Origin: Opitutaceae bacterium
GTDB taxonomy: Bacteria; Verrucomicrobiota; Verrucomicrobiia; Opitutales; Opitutaceae
Assembly: GCA_016715765.1 (NCBI GenBank)
Contig: JADJZJ010000031.1
Coordinates: forward strand, 12,773 to 76,772
Length of the DNA stretch: 64,000 nucleotides
Direction of reading: 5' to 3'
Positions 43,280-52,107 of the stretch are shown here, piece by piece. Below the pieces are notes generated by a model that saw only the letters and a program-made list of their open reading frames with translations, made no database searches and was not told the origin of the DNA. The translations under genes were made by a program, and so were the position numbers. Position 1 is the first letter of the stretch; every line of letters begins with the position of its first letter.

Positions 43280-43687
43280 ATGCCTCTCACCCTCGAAATC
43301 GTCACCCCGGAAGCCAAGGTGTATTCCGACACCATCGACAGCGTCGTCATCCCCACGATGGAAGGCGAAGTCGGCATTCTCCCGGGCCATATTCCCCTGC
43401 TCACCAAGGTGGCAAACGGGGAATTGCGCGTCACCAAGGGCGCCCAGACCCTGCATCTGGCTGTAGGCGGCGGGTTTGCCGAAATTGACGGCGACAAGGT
43501 TTCCGTCCTCGCCGAACGCGCCATCACCGAGGAGCAGATTGACGAAAAGGCCGTGGAAGACGCCATGAAACGCGCCGAGCAGTCCATGAGAGACGCCAAG
43601 GACATGGATCCCAACGAATTCGAACACCTGCAAAGCATGGTTCGGTTCGCCGGAGTCCAGCTTGCCGTCAAACGCCGGCGGCGCTGA
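43280..43687 (+). CDS. atpC: F0F1 ATP synthase subunit epsilon
   Basis: 135 residues. The N-terminal beta-sandwich (LEIVTPEAKVYSDTIDSVVIPTMEGEVGILPGHIPLLTKV) is typical and a two-helix C-terminal domain follows (LAERAITEEQIDEKAVEDAMKRAEQ). It regulates F1. It is the last gene of the operon, with a strong terminator 23 bp downstream. Confidence 0.95.
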   Translation: MPLTLEIVTPEAKVYSDTIDSVVIPTMEGEVGILPGHIPLLTKVANGELRVTKGAQTLHLAVGGGFAEIDGDKVSVLAERAITEEQIDEKAVEDAMKRAEQSMRDAKDMDPNEFEHLQSMVRFAGVQLAVKRRRR

Positions 43688-43710
43688 TGCCCCTGTACTA
43701 TTAGTAAATG

Positions 43711-43740
43711 CGCGGTCTTCGGACCGCGTTTTTTATTTTT
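43711..43740 (+). terminator. intrinsic terminator of the atp operon
   Basis: CGCGGTC / GACCGCG stem closed by a TTCG tetraloop, then TTTTTTATTTTT. All features of a strong Rho-independent terminator are present. Confidence 0.95.
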
Positions 43741-43762
43741 AGACAATTCAGCATGTTGCCCT

Positions 43763-43777
43763 TGAAACTCAGTCTCA
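43763..43777 (+). promoter_or_regulatory. candidate Fur box upstream of feoA
   Basis: TGAAACT-C-AGTCTCA is a 7-1-7 inverted repeat with one mismatch, the spacing used by Fur-family repressors. It lies 22 bp before the feoA start and after the atp terminator, so it would control the feo genes. Binding is inferred. Confidence 0.5.
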
Positions 43778-43799
43778 TTTTACTCAACTTTGCTTCGCC

Positions 43800-44057
43800 T
43801 TGAACCCCTCCCACCCATTCACCCACGTCCCGCTCTGCCAGCTTCCTGCTGGTGTGACCGGTAGAGTCTGCCGGCTGACGGGAGATGAGAGCTTTTGCCA
43901 GCGCATCCGTGAGATGGGCTTTGGTGAAGCCTCCTTGGTGACCAAGATTTCCGGCCATACCACCAGTTTGTGCATGGTGAACGGCACCCGGCTGGCGCTC
44001 AATCACGACGCCGCCCGGTGCATTCTCGTGGAACACCTGCCGGCCGGCGCACGCTAA
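43800..44057 (+). CDS. feoA: ferrous iron transport protein A
   Basis: An 85-residue SH3-like protein (LCQLPAGVTGRVCRLTGDESFCQRIREMGFGEASLVTKI). It is a cytoplasmic partner of FeoB. The only in-frame initiator before the domain is TTG 43800; no ATG is available, so a TTG start is proposed. feoB starts 15 bp later. Confidence 0.85.
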   Translation: MNPSHPFTHVPLCQLPAGVTGRVCRLTGDESFCQRIREMGFGEASLVTKISGHTTSLCMVNGTRLALNHDAARCILVEHLPAGAR

Positions 44058-44072
44058 ACCCTCCGCGCCGTC

Positions 44073-46259
44073 ATGGCTGAAGCACCACGCGCCGGAAGAG
44101 AGGCTTCCGCCCCGCGGGCGGATCTGCCGTCACACATCGCGCCGGAAGCATCGCGCAAACGTTCTCCGGTCGCCGGGCACCGCACGCCGGTCTACGCGAT
44201 GGTGGGCAATCCCAACTGCGGAAAAACCACGCTCTTCAACGCCCTGACCGGCCTGCGCCAGAAGGTCGGCAATTACCCGGGCGTCACGATCGAAAAGAAG
44301 ATCGGCGAGGCCTTCTCCCAGCACGGCCGGCCGATGAAAATCATCGATCTGCCCGGCGCCTACTCGCTCGCGGCGCGTTCGCCGGATGAAGCCGTCACCC
44401 GCGATGTGCTGCTCGGCCGCCGGGCCGACACACCGCAACCCGACCGCATCATCTGTGTCATCGACGCCTCCAATCTCGAGCGCAACCTCTACCTCGTCCA
44501 CCAGATCCTGGACCTGGGCCGGCCCGTCATCATCGCGCTCAACATGATGGACCTTGCCGCCGGCAACGGCACACGGATCGATCACGCCAAGCTCGAGGAT
44601 GAACTCGGCGTGCCGGTCATTCCCTGCGAAGCCATCCACGGCCGGGGCCTGGTCGAACTGCGCCTGGCAATGAGCCGCGCCGAACTGCCGCTTGCCCGCC
44701 ATAGCTGGGATGTGCCCGCGCCGATCGCGGCCGCCGTCGCCGAGTTGCAGGCCTCCCTCGTTGATACCGACGGCCGGCCGCCACTCATCGCCCGGGCCGA
44801 GGCGCTTCTGCTGCTGACCGACTTCGATACCCTGGGGGTCGCCGGTTCGACCCCGCTGAGCGCGCGCACGCTGGGGCTGCTGAACGTCTGGCATGAACGC
44901 TGGAAGGGGCAGGGGACCGACTGGTCCGCCACCCTCATCAAGGGCCGCTACGAGGCCATCAACCATCTGTGCCGCGACGTCATCCGCCGCACGCGCGTAT
45001 CCGGTCCCTCGCTCTCCGATCGCGTGGACGCCGTCCTGGTTCACTCCATGTGGGGCTGGGTGTTCTTCGGCGCCATCATGGTCGCGCTGTTCTTCTCCAT
45101 CTTCAGCCTCGCCGAGTATCCGATGAACTGGATCGACGGGTGGATCGCGGCCCTCGGCACGTGGGTGCAGTCGGCCATGGCCCCGGGAGATTTGCGCGAC
45201 CTGCTGACCGACGGCGTCATCGGCGGTGTGGGCGGCATCGTGATTTTCCTGCCGCAGATCCTGATCCTGTTTTTCTTCGTCGGCCTCCTGGAAAGCACCG
45301 GCTACATGGCCCGCGCCGCGTTTCTCATGGACCGGCCCATGAGCAAGGTCGGGCTCCACGGCAAATCCTTCATCCCGCTCCTTGGCTCCTACGCCTGCGC
45401 CATCCCGGGCATCATGGCCACGCGCACGATCGAGAACGCCAAGGACCGCCTCGTCACCATTCTCGTCGCCCCGCTCATGAGCTGCTCCGCGCGGCTCCCG
45501 GTCTACCTGCTGATGATCGCCACGCTGCTCCCGAGCGAAACCGTGCCCACCGCCACAAAGGTCGGCATCATGCTCGGCATGTACGTGCTCGGCACCGCCG
45601 GTGCCTTCGGGTTCGCGTGGCTGTTCAAGCGCACCCTCCTGCGGAGCGCCCCGGCGCTGATGATCCTCGAACTGCCGCCCTACCAGCCGCCGCGCTTCAA
45701 GGAAATCCTCCGCCAGATGCTCGAGCGCGGCTGGCTCTTCCTCAAGAATGCGGGCACGATCATCCTCGGCATTTCCATCGTGCTCTGGTTCTTGACCGCC
45801 TATCCGAAGCATCCGGATCCCGCCGTCACCGCGGATGTCCAGATCGCCGCCAGTTACGCCGGACAGGCCGGCCACCTGATCGAGCCGCTGATCAAGCCGC
45901 TTGGCTTCGACTGGCGCATTGGCATCGGTCTCGTCACCTCTTTCGCCGCGCGCGAGGTCTTCGTCAGTTCCATGGGCGTCATCTTTGGCGTCGAGGGCGC
46001 CGAGGATGACATGTCCCCGCTGCGCGACACCCTGCGGAGCGCCACGTGGCCCGATGGCGCCGCGCTCTTCACCCCGCTCGTTTGCGTCGTGCTGATGATC
46101 TACTATGTTTTCGCCATGCAGTGCATGAGCACCATCGCCATCGTGAAACGGGAAACCAATTCCTGGCGCTGGCCGCTCTTCCAGGTCGCGTACATGACCG
46201 GCACCGCCTGGCTGGTCTGCTTCCTTGTCTACCAGGCCGGACGTTTGGCCGGCTATTGA
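44073..46259 (+). CDS. feoB: ferrous iron transporter B
   Basis: A 728-residue Fe(II) transporter of the inner membrane. An unusual 38-residue charged leader precedes the G domain: G1 GNPNCGKT at 45-52, G3 DLPGAYS, G4 NMMD. About eight membrane segments include the Gate motifs (GYMARAAFLMDRPMSKVGLHGKSFIPLLGSY; LMSCSARLPVYLLMI). It is complete, ending in two C-terminal membrane segments, and is followed by the small Cys-containing gene after one base. Confidence 0.96.
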   Translation: MAEAPRAGREASAPRADLPSHIAPEASRKRSPVAGHRTPVYAMVGNPNCGKTTLFNALTGLRQKVGNYPGVTIEKKIGEAFSQHGRPMKIIDLPGAYSLAARSPDEAVTRDVLLGRRADTPQPDRIICVIDASNLERNLYLVHQILDLGRPVIIALNMMDLAAGNGTRIDHAKLEDELGVPVIPCEAIHGRGLVELRLAMSRAELPLARHSWDVPAPIAAAVAELQASLVDTDGRPPLIARAEALLLLTDFDTLGVAGSTPLSARTLGLLNVWHERWKGQGTDWSATLIKGRYEAINHLCRDVIRRTRVSGPSLSDRVDAVLVHSMWGWVFFGAIMVALFFSIFSLAEYPMNWIDGWIAALGTWVQSAMAPGDLRDLLTDGVIGGVGGIVIFLPQILILFFFVGLLESTGYMARAAFLMDRPMSKVGLHGKSFIPLLGSYACAIPGIMATRTIENAKDRLVTILVAPLMSCSARLPVYLLMIATLLPSETVPTATKVGIMLGMYVLGTAGAFGFAWLFKRTLLRSAPALMILELPPYQPPRFKEILRQMLERGWLFLKNAGTIILGISIVLWFLTAYPKHPDPAVTADVQIAASYAGQAGHLIEPLIKPLGFDWRIGIGLVTSFAAREVFVSSMGVIFGVEGAEDDMSPLRDTLRSATWPDGAALFTPLVCVVLMIYYVFAMQCMSTIAIVKRETNSWRWPLFQVAYMTGTAWLVCFLVYQAGRLAGY

Positions 46260-46260
46260 T

Positions 46261-46431
46261 ATGTCCCCCGCCATCCAGACCATCGTCGCCCTGGCCATCG
46301 TCGCCGTCACCGCAATCTGGCTGGTGCGCCGCGCCCTGCGCCGGGATCCCGCCCGGGGCTGCGGCAGCAGCGGGGCCTGCGGGGCCGTCAGCCCGGAAGT
46401 CAAAAAACTCCGGACGCGGCTGAAGCAATGA
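46261..46431 (+). CDS. FeoB-associated Cys-rich membrane protein
   Basis: 56 residues from ATG 46261, one base after feoB. It has one N-terminal membrane helix (IQTIVALAIVAVTAIWLV), then a basic stretch and CGSSGACG, the layout of the small FeoB-associated Cys-rich family. It probably assists iron handling at FeoB. The identification rests on position, size and the Cys motif. Confidence 0.7.
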   Translation: MSPAIQTIVALAIVAVTAIWLVRRALRRDPARGCGSSGACGAVSPEVKKLRTRLKQ

Positions 46432-46506
46432 CCGGCCTCTCGCCAGTTGTCCGCAGCCAGTCGGCGCTTGTCGGACCGCACCCGTCCGCCTAGTCCTTGC
46501 GCCACC

Positions 46507-47292
46507 ATGGAAGTCCTTATTCGCGAAACCCCCGACATCGGCTGCGTCCTCGGCGCCATGATCATCGCCCGCGTCGTTCGCGAAAAGCCCGACGCCGTCC
46601 TCGGGCTCGCCACCGGCCGCACGCCCCTGCGTCTCTACCAGGAACTCATCCGCCTGCACCGCGAGGAGGGCCTGGATTTCAGCCGCGTCACCACCTTCAA
46701 CCTCGACGAATACGTCGGCCTGCCCGGCACGCACGACCAGTCCTACCGCTGGTTCATGCGCGAGAATTTTTTCCGCCATATCAACATCGACCAGCGGCGC
46801 ACCAACGTCCCCGACGGCACCGCCCCGGACCTGCACGCCGAATGCCGCGGCTACGAGCAGCGCATCATCGATGCCGGCGGCATCGACATCCAGCTCCTGG
46901 GCCTGGGCCGCAACGGCCACATTGGTTTCAACGAGCCCACCGGTTCGCTCCGTTCGCGCACCTGGATAAAGATCCTTTCCGAGCAGACCCTTCGCGACAA
47001 CAGCGCGGTATTTGGCTCCTTCGAGGCCATGCCCAAGCACGCCATCACCATGGGCATCGGCACCATTCTCGATGCCCGTCGCTGCCTGCTGCTGGCCTTC
47101 GGTCCCGCCAAGGTCCGCGCCGTCGAACACATGGTCGAGGGCCCGCTCTCCGCCATCTGTCCCGGCTCCGCGCTGCAGTTGCACCCGCGCGCCACGGTCA
47201 TCCTCGACGAGAATTCCGCCGCCGGCCTGCGCTACGCCGACCACTACCGCTGGATCGACCAGCACAAGCTCGACTGGCAGAAACACCGGTGA
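46507..47292 (+). CDS. nagB: glucosamine-6-phosphate deaminase
   Basis: 261 residues. It converts glucosamine-6-phosphate to fructose-6-phosphate and ammonia. GLATGRTPLRLYQ binds phosphate; TFNLDEYVGL (63-72) holds the catalytic Asp67, and GLGRNGHIGFNEP (132-144) holds His138 of the active site. ATG 46507 was chosen; an earlier start at 46447 lacks family similarity. It could complete the GlcNAc route suggested by the kinase at 1.8 kb, although the genes are far apart. Confidence 0.93.
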   Translation: MEVLIRETPDIGCVLGAMIIARVVREKPDAVLGLATGRTPLRLYQELIRLHREEGLDFSRVTTFNLDEYVGLPGTHDQSYRWFMRENFFRHINIDQRRTNVPDGTAPDLHAECRGYEQRIIDAGGIDIQLLGLGRNGHIGFNEPTGSLRSRTWIKILSEQTLRDNSAVFGSFEAMPKHAITMGIGTILDARRCLLLAFGPAKVRAVEHMVEGPLSAICPGSALQLHPRATVILDENSAAGLRYADHYRWIDQHKLDWQKHR

Positions 47293-47469
47293 GGGCGGGG
47301 GATCGGGATCCCCGTCGTATTCGTTATCGTCAGCGTTCTCGTGCTCGTGCGGCTCACGCGGAGCCGCGGAGGTCGCGGAGTAATCCCTCTGATAGAGAGA
47401 TCCTCAGTGAATGCGTGGCGTGTGAATCCGTGGTTTAGTCTCCGTGTTCTCCGCGCCTCCGCGTGAGCC
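47292..47469. repeat. repeat block: short family A hairpin plus family D inverted repeat
   Basis: GGGGATC-GG-GATCCCC (47298-47313) is followed by arms GGCTCACGCGGAGCCGCGGA (from 47351) and the inverse ending at 47469 (CGCCTCCGCGTGAGCC). Family D recurs at 58698-58834. It occupies most of the 255-bp gap before the TerC gene. Confidence 0.8.
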
Positions 47470-47547
47470 CAATGGAAACGGTTCTCCCGTTTCCAATCCA
47501 GTCCGTCTTGTGGTCGGGCCGAGCAGGCCTTTCCTCACCGCCTTCGC

Positions 47548-48561
47548 ATGGAAACTCCGCTTCTCTTCCCCTTCGCCGACTACTGGTGGTTCTACGGCCT
47601 GTTCACCCTGGGTGTACTCGTCGTGCTCGCCCTCGACCTCGGGGTCTTTCATCGCGAGGCCCATGTGGTGGGCTTCAAGGAGGCCCTCGGCTGGAGCGTA
47701 TTCTGGGTGGGTCTGGCCCTGCTGTTCGGCTGGGGCCTCCACCAGTTTGCCCTGTACCGCCTGCCGCTCGATCCGCGGCTCGCGGGGCTCGACCACGCCG
47801 CGCTCGCGCAGCAGACCGGCCTCGAATACCTCACCGGCTTTGTCGTCGAGAAGTCTCTCGCGGTGGACAACATCTTCGTCTTCATCGTGGTGTTCACCTA
47901 TTTTGGCGTCCCCGCCAAATACCAGCACCGCGTGCTCTTCTGGGGCATCCTCGGCGCCCTGCTGTTCCGCATCCTCTTCATCGCCCTCGGTTCGGTGCTC
48001 ATGCAGTACGAGTGGATCGTGTGGATCTTCGGGGCCTTCCTGATCCTCACCGGTTTCAAGATCCTGTTCGCGCCCGAAAAGCCCATCGAGCCCGAGAAAA
48101 ACCCGGTCATTCGGCTCCTGCACCGGTTCGTGCGCGTGACGCCCAAGCTCGAGGGCCAGGCTTTCTTTCTGCGCAAGGCCGACGGACTTATTTACGCCAC
48201 GCCGCTGTTCGTGTGCCTCGTTTTTCTGGAGCTGTCCGACATCATCTTCGCGGTCGACAGCGTGCCCGCCATCTTCGCGCTGACCAGGGAGCCGTTGATC
48301 GTCTTTACCTCAAACGTCTTCGCCATCCTCGGTCTCCGCGCGATGTTCTTCCTGCTCGCCGGCGTGATGCACAAGTTTCACTACCTGAAATACGGCCTTG
48401 GCCTCGTGCTCGTGTTCGTCGGCCTCAAGATGGTCTGGCTCAACGACGCCTTTGGCGGCAAGTTCCCCATCAGCTGGTCGCTCGGCATCATCGGCGCCGT
48501 CATCGGTGCCGCGGTCGCCGCCTCCCTGCTGTTTCCCGCCCGCGGGCGTCCCGCCGCCTGA
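47548..48561 (+). CDS. TerC/Alx-family integral membrane protein
   Basis: 337 residues with about nine membrane segments. Acidic pairs in the membrane (VEKSLAVDNIFVF and LELSDIIFAVDSVPAIFAL) are the TerC signature. The family includes Mn2+ exporters and metal-loading factors for exported enzymes; the specific role is not determined. No Mn riboswitch is recognisable upstream, where the gap is repeat DNA. Confidence 0.88.
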   Translation: METPLLFPFADYWWFYGLFTLGVLVVLALDLGVFHREAHVVGFKEALGWSVFWVGLALLFGWGLHQFALYRLPLDPRLAGLDHAALAQQTGLEYLTGFVVEKSLAVDNIFVFIVVFTYFGVPAKYQHRVLFWGILGALLFRILFIALGSVLMQYEWIVWIFGAFLILTGFKILFAPEKPIEPEKNPVIRLLHRFVRVTPKLEGQAFFLRKADGLIYATPLFVCLVFLELSDIIFAVDSVPAIFALTREPLIVFTSNVFAILGLRAMFFLLAGVMHKFHYLKYGLGLVLVFVGLKMVWLNDAFGGKFPISWSLGIIGAVIGAAVAASLLFPARGRPAA

Positions 48562-48605
48562 GCCTTTGCGTTTGCCAGCCGCGCCTCCCGGGGTTTTCTG
48601 AGCGC

Positions 48606-49949
48606 ATGCCCTCACGCTTCCTTGGTGTCGGTGCGCTGCTCGCGCTGCTGACGCTGCCCCTGTCTGCGCAGGAAAACCCCGTGGCCTTCACCGGTGCGCA
48701 GATTATTCCCATCGCCGGCACGCCCCTCGACAACGGCATCCTGCTCGTCCAGCACGGCCGGATCATCGCGGTCGGCGACGCCGCCACCGTGCGCCTGGCG
48801 GCGGATGTCCAGGTCGTCGATGTCTCCGGCAAGGTCATCATGCCCGGCCTCATTGATTCGCACAGCCACATCGGCGGCGGCTCGGGGGGCGACGGCTCGG
48901 GCCCGATCCAGCCCGACACCCGGGTGCTCGATTCCTTCGACGTGCGCGATACCCGCCTCCAGAAGGCCCGCGCCGGCGGCATCACCACCGTCAATGTCAT
49001 GCCCGGCTCCGGCCATCTCATCAGCGGGCAGACCCTTTATCTCAAACTGCGCTCCGCGCGCATCATCGACGATCTGCTCATCCCGCTCGCCGATGGCTCG
49101 CCCGCCGGCGGCTTGAAAATGGCCAATGGCACCAATTCGATCCGCGAGACCGGACCGTTTCCCGGCACCCGCGGCAAATCCGCCGCCCTCGTGCGCGAAC
49201 AGTACATCAAGGCGCAGGAGTACCTCGCCAAGATCGGGCGCGCCCAGGGCGACCCGGAAAAGATGCCCGCGCGCGACCTCAGCCTCGAGATGCTCGGCCA
49301 GGTGTTGCAGGGCAAGCGCATCGCCCAGCATCACACCCACCGGCATGACGACATCCTGACCGTCCTGCGCCTGGCCAGGGAGTTCGGCTACAAGATCGCG
49401 CTGCATCATGTCAGCGACGGCTGGAAGATCGCCCCCGAGATCGCCGCCGCCGGCGTGCCCTGCTCGATCATCGTGCTTGATTCCCCCGGCGGAAAGCTCG
49501 AGGCCCGCGATGTCGATTTTCGCACCGGCGCGCACTTGGAAAAAGCCGGCGTCACGGTCGGCTTCCATACCGACGACGGGGTCACCGATTCCCGCCTCTT
49601 CCTCCGCTCCGCCGCCCTCGCGGTCCGCGGCGGCATGACGCGGGACGGCGCCCTGCGCGGCGTCACCCTCGCCAATGCCAAAATCCTTGGCCTCGAGGAC
49701 CGCACCGGCACCCTCGAACCGGGCAAGGACGCCGATTTCATCATCCTCTCCGGCGATCCGCTCAGCGTTTATACGCAGGTCGAGCAGACCTGGGTCGAGG
49801 GCCAAAAGGTGTTCGATTTTTCCGATCCGCAGGACCGGCTCTACGCCCTCGGCGGCGTCGGCGCCGGCGATCCCAGGCGCGCCCAGCTCTGCTGTTATGG
49901 CAATGCGTGGGACCTGATCATCGCCGCCAACCAGGGAGGTTCCCAATGA
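48606..49949 (+). CDS. secreted amidohydrolase, metal ligands present
   Basis: 447 residues. A signal peptide (VGALLALLTLPLSAQ) exports it. GLIDSHSHIG gives the HxH metal site at the end of strand 1. Later HTHRHDD, LHHVSD and GFHTDD supply His/Asp positions typical of the imidazolonepropionase-like amidohydrolases. The C terminus has the family LGLEDRTGTLEPGKDADFIILSGDPL. The substrate is unknown. Its stop overlaps the next gene (ATGA), a paralogue. Confidence 0.85.
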   Translation: MPSRFLGVGALLALLTLPLSAQENPVAFTGAQIIPIAGTPLDNGILLVQHGRIIAVGDAATVRLAADVQVVDVSGKVIMPGLIDSHSHIGGGSGGDGSGPIQPDTRVLDSFDVRDTRLQKARAGGITTVNVMPGSGHLISGQTLYLKLRSARIIDDLLIPLADGSPAGGLKMANGTNSIRETGPFPGTRGKSAALVREQYIKAQEYLAKIGRAQGDPEKMPARDLSLEMLGQVLQGKRIAQHHTHRHDDILTVLRLAREFGYKIALHHVSDGWKIAPEIAAAGVPCSIIVLDSPGGKLEARDVDFRTGAHLEKAGVTVGFHTDDGVTDSRLFLRSAALAVRGGMTRDGALRGVTLANAKILGLEDRTGTLEPGKDADFIILSGDPLSVYTQVEQTWVEGQKVFDFSDPQDRLYALGGVGAGDPRRAQLCCYGNAWDLIIAANQGGSQ

Positions 49950-51205
49950 GAACTCTTTCTGTTAATCTTTCTCGTTCTCTTTCTCTCTTTGGCGCACTCG
50001 CAACCCTGGCGGTCGCCGAGCCGCCCATGCCCGTCGCCATCCACGGCGAAACCATCCACACGATGGCCGGCGCACCCATCAAGGACGGCCTCATTCTCGT
50101 CCGCGACGGCCGCATCACCTTTGTCGGCCCCGCCGCCGGGATGGCCTACACCGCGGATCACCGCGTGGTCCGCGCCAGGGTCGTCACGCCCGGCCTGATC
50201 GATGCGCGCGCCACCGTTGGACTCACCGGCATCCTCAACCAGACCCAGGACCAGGACATGCTGGAAAAGTCCGCGCCGGTGCAGCCCGAACTCCGGGCCA
50301 TCGACGCCTACAACCCCCGCGATCCGCTGGTCGCCTACGTGCGCTCCTTCGGGATCACCACGGTCAACACCGGCCATGCCCCGGGCACGCTGGTCTCCGG
50401 CCAGACCATGATCGTCAAGACGATGGGCCGCACCGCCGACGAGGATGTCGTCAATCCCGCCGCGATGACCGCGGTCTCCCTTGGCAGCGCGGGCACCACG
50501 GATCAGGCCGGCAAGTCGCCGGGCACGCGTTCGAAGGCCGTGGCCCTGCTGCGTGCCGAGCTGATCAAGGCCCAGGAATACGCCGTCAAGCTCACCGCCA
50601 AGGATGAGACCAAGCGCCCCGGGCGCGATTTGAAGCTCGAGGCGCTCGGACGCGCGCTCGACGGCTCCCAACCCCTGCTCATCACCGCCCACCGCCAGCA
50701 GGACATCATGTCCGCGCTGCGCCTCGCGAAGGAATTCAACCTGAAGATCATCCTCGACGGCTGCGCCGACGCCCAGCTCGTGCTGGCCGAGATGAAGGCC
50801 AGCGGCTTTCCCGTCGTGCTGCATCCCACCATGCTGCGCACCTTCGGCGACATGGAAAACCTCAGCATGACCACCGCCGCCCGGCTGCATGAGGCCGGCA
50901 TCCTGTTTGCCCTCCAGAGCGGCTACGAAAGCTACGTGCCCAAGACGCGGGTGGTGCTCTTTGAAGCCGCGCTCGCCGCCGGCAAGGGACTGCCCTTCGA
51001 TGCCGCCCTCGCCAGCATCACCATTGATGCCGCCCGGCTGCTCGGCCTCGCCGACCGGGTGGGCTCGCTCGCGCCCGGCAAGGACGCGGACCTCGCCTTC
51101 TACGACGGCAATCCGTTTGAATACACGACCCACTGCACCGGCGTGTTGATCAACGGCCGGGAATTTCCCGGCGAAAACTACGGGTCTTCCAACTCCGAAT
51201 TCTGA
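49946..51205 (+). CDS. secreted amidohydrolase-like protein lacking metal ligands
   Basis: A 419-residue signal-peptide-bearing paralogue of the preceding protein. A strong GGGAGG ribosome site (49934-49939) precedes ATG 49946. At the HxH position it has GLIDARATVG instead of GLIDSHSHIG. The later sites read ITAHRQQD, LDGCAD and LQSGYES instead of His/Asp pairs. The fold signatures and C-terminal LGSLAPGKDADLAFYDGNPF are kept. It is probably a non-catalytic partner of the upstream enzyme; translational coupling supports a hetero-oligomer. Confidence 0.82.
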   Translation: MRTLSVNLSRSLSLFGALATLAVAEPPMPVAIHGETIHTMAGAPIKDGLILVRDGRITFVGPAAGMAYTADHRVVRARVVTPGLIDARATVGLTGILNQTQDQDMLEKSAPVQPELRAIDAYNPRDPLVAYVRSFGITTVNTGHAPGTLVSGQTMIVKTMGRTADEDVVNPAAMTAVSLGSAGTTDQAGKSPGTRSKAVALLRAELIKAQEYAVKLTAKDETKRPGRDLKLEALGRALDGSQPLLITAHRQQDIMSALRLAKEFNLKIILDGCADAQLVLAEMKASGFPVVLHPTMLRTFGDMENLSMTTAARLHEAGILFALQSGYESYVPKTRVVLFEAALAAGKGLPFDAALASITIDAARLLGLADRVGSLAPGKDADLAFYDGNPFEYTTHCTGVLINGREFPGENYGSSNSEF

Positions 51206-51250
51206 AAAGGTGGGAGCGAGCCTGCGCGCGACGGACTGCAGTATTCGGTC

Positions 51251-51321
51251 GCACGCCATGGCGTGCTTGCAGAATCCCAATCAGGCCGGGGTTGGCCGCG
51301 GTAGGCAGCCCGCTGGCGGGC
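51251..51321. repeat. small palindromes in a non-coding gap
   Basis: GCACGCCATGGCGTGC (51251-51266) is a perfect 16-bp palindrome and GCCCGC-TG-GCGGGC (51308-51321) another. The 248-bp gap (51206-51453) also carries family I-like words near 51210. No gene is seen. Confidence 0.6.
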
Positions 51322-51453
51322 GCGGGTTGAGGCGTACGCCAGCTCGCCGCCCCCCCGAATCGGCTTTTGAAAACACCCCGAAGCTCGCACCCATCTTCAG
51401 TCAATTTCGCCCCGATGTATCGCCCGGCCAATTTTCGGGTTTGATGTCGAAAC

Positions 51454-52107
51454 CTACGACCGCAGCCAGTGGATCAACGCCTGCACCAGCTGCGTCGCCG
51501 CCTCGCCGAGGAACACGAAATACAACACGCCCAGCACGAAGACGATATAACCGCCCAGGATAAACACCCCGTCGCGTTCCAACAGTCCGCCGGCCAGAAG
51601 GAGAATCGCCCAGGCGGGAAAGGAGTTGGTGAACGGAATTGGCAGCGGCAGCAAAAGCGTGAGGGCCGCCAGCAGCATGACAAATGCGTGCAACTGCAGC
51701 AGCACCCCCGAGGCCGTCAGCACCGGCAGGCGCGGGCGCAGGAATTTTTCCAGAAACCGGATGACGCGCGCCGCCACCGTGAACAATTTGCCAAAGAATC
51801 CCGCCGGCAGCTCCCGGCGCTGCAGACGCATCGGCAGCCAGGGCTTTTGGCCCAGGCTCAGCCGCATGGCGATGAAGCCGATGGCCAGGCCGAACGGGGT
51901 GGACAATCCGGGCAGCGGCAGCGGCGTGAGGAAGGGCAGGGTGAGCAGGATGAGCAGCAACGTGTAGGCCCGGCCGCGCAGGGTGTAGATGACCTCGCGC
52001 AAGGTGACCGGTTTTTCGGCGAACCGCTGCTGCAGATCCGCGAGTTCTTCCGAAAGCCGGCGGGGCAGGGGAAGGCGCTGCGATTCAGGTGCCGCGGCGG
52101 TTTCCAT
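51454..52107 (-). CDS. ExoD-family membrane protein
   Basis: 217 residues from ATG 52107; a longer frame from 52164 starts within queE. It has several hydrophobic segments (AYTLLLILLTLPFLTPLPLPGLSTPFGLAIGFIAM; LLPLPIPFTNSFPAWAILLLAGGLLERDGVF), the ExoD signature. ExoD was linked to exopolysaccharide synthesis in rhizobia; its molecular role is unknown. It overlaps the queE end by 23 bp and is likely co-transcribed. Confidence 0.85.
   Translation of the reverse strand: METAAAPESQRLPLPRRLSEELADLQQRFAEKPVTLREVIYTLRGRAYTLLLILLTLPFLTPLPLPGLSTPFGLAIGFIAMRLSLGQKPWLPMRLQRRELPAGFFGKLFTVAARVIRFLEKFLRPRLPVLTASGVLLQLHAFVMLLAALTLLLPLPIPFTNSFPAWAILLLAGGLLERDGVFILGGYIVFVLGVLYFVFLGEAATQLVQALIHWLRS

Noticed and set aside
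44130..46622. An 830-codon open frame antisense to feoB
   Set aside because: High-GC shadow of feoB with low-complexity charged sequence and no domain.
47293..47547. A possible manganese (yybP-ykoY) riboswitch upstream of the TerC gene
   Set aside because: The gap is explained by inverted repeats and I could not place the conserved riboswitch loops.
47463..48605. An upstream extension of the first amidohydrolase frame across the TerC gene
   Set aside because: The extension is Pro/Arg-rich out-of-frame TerC sequence; the signal peptide at 48606 marks the true start.
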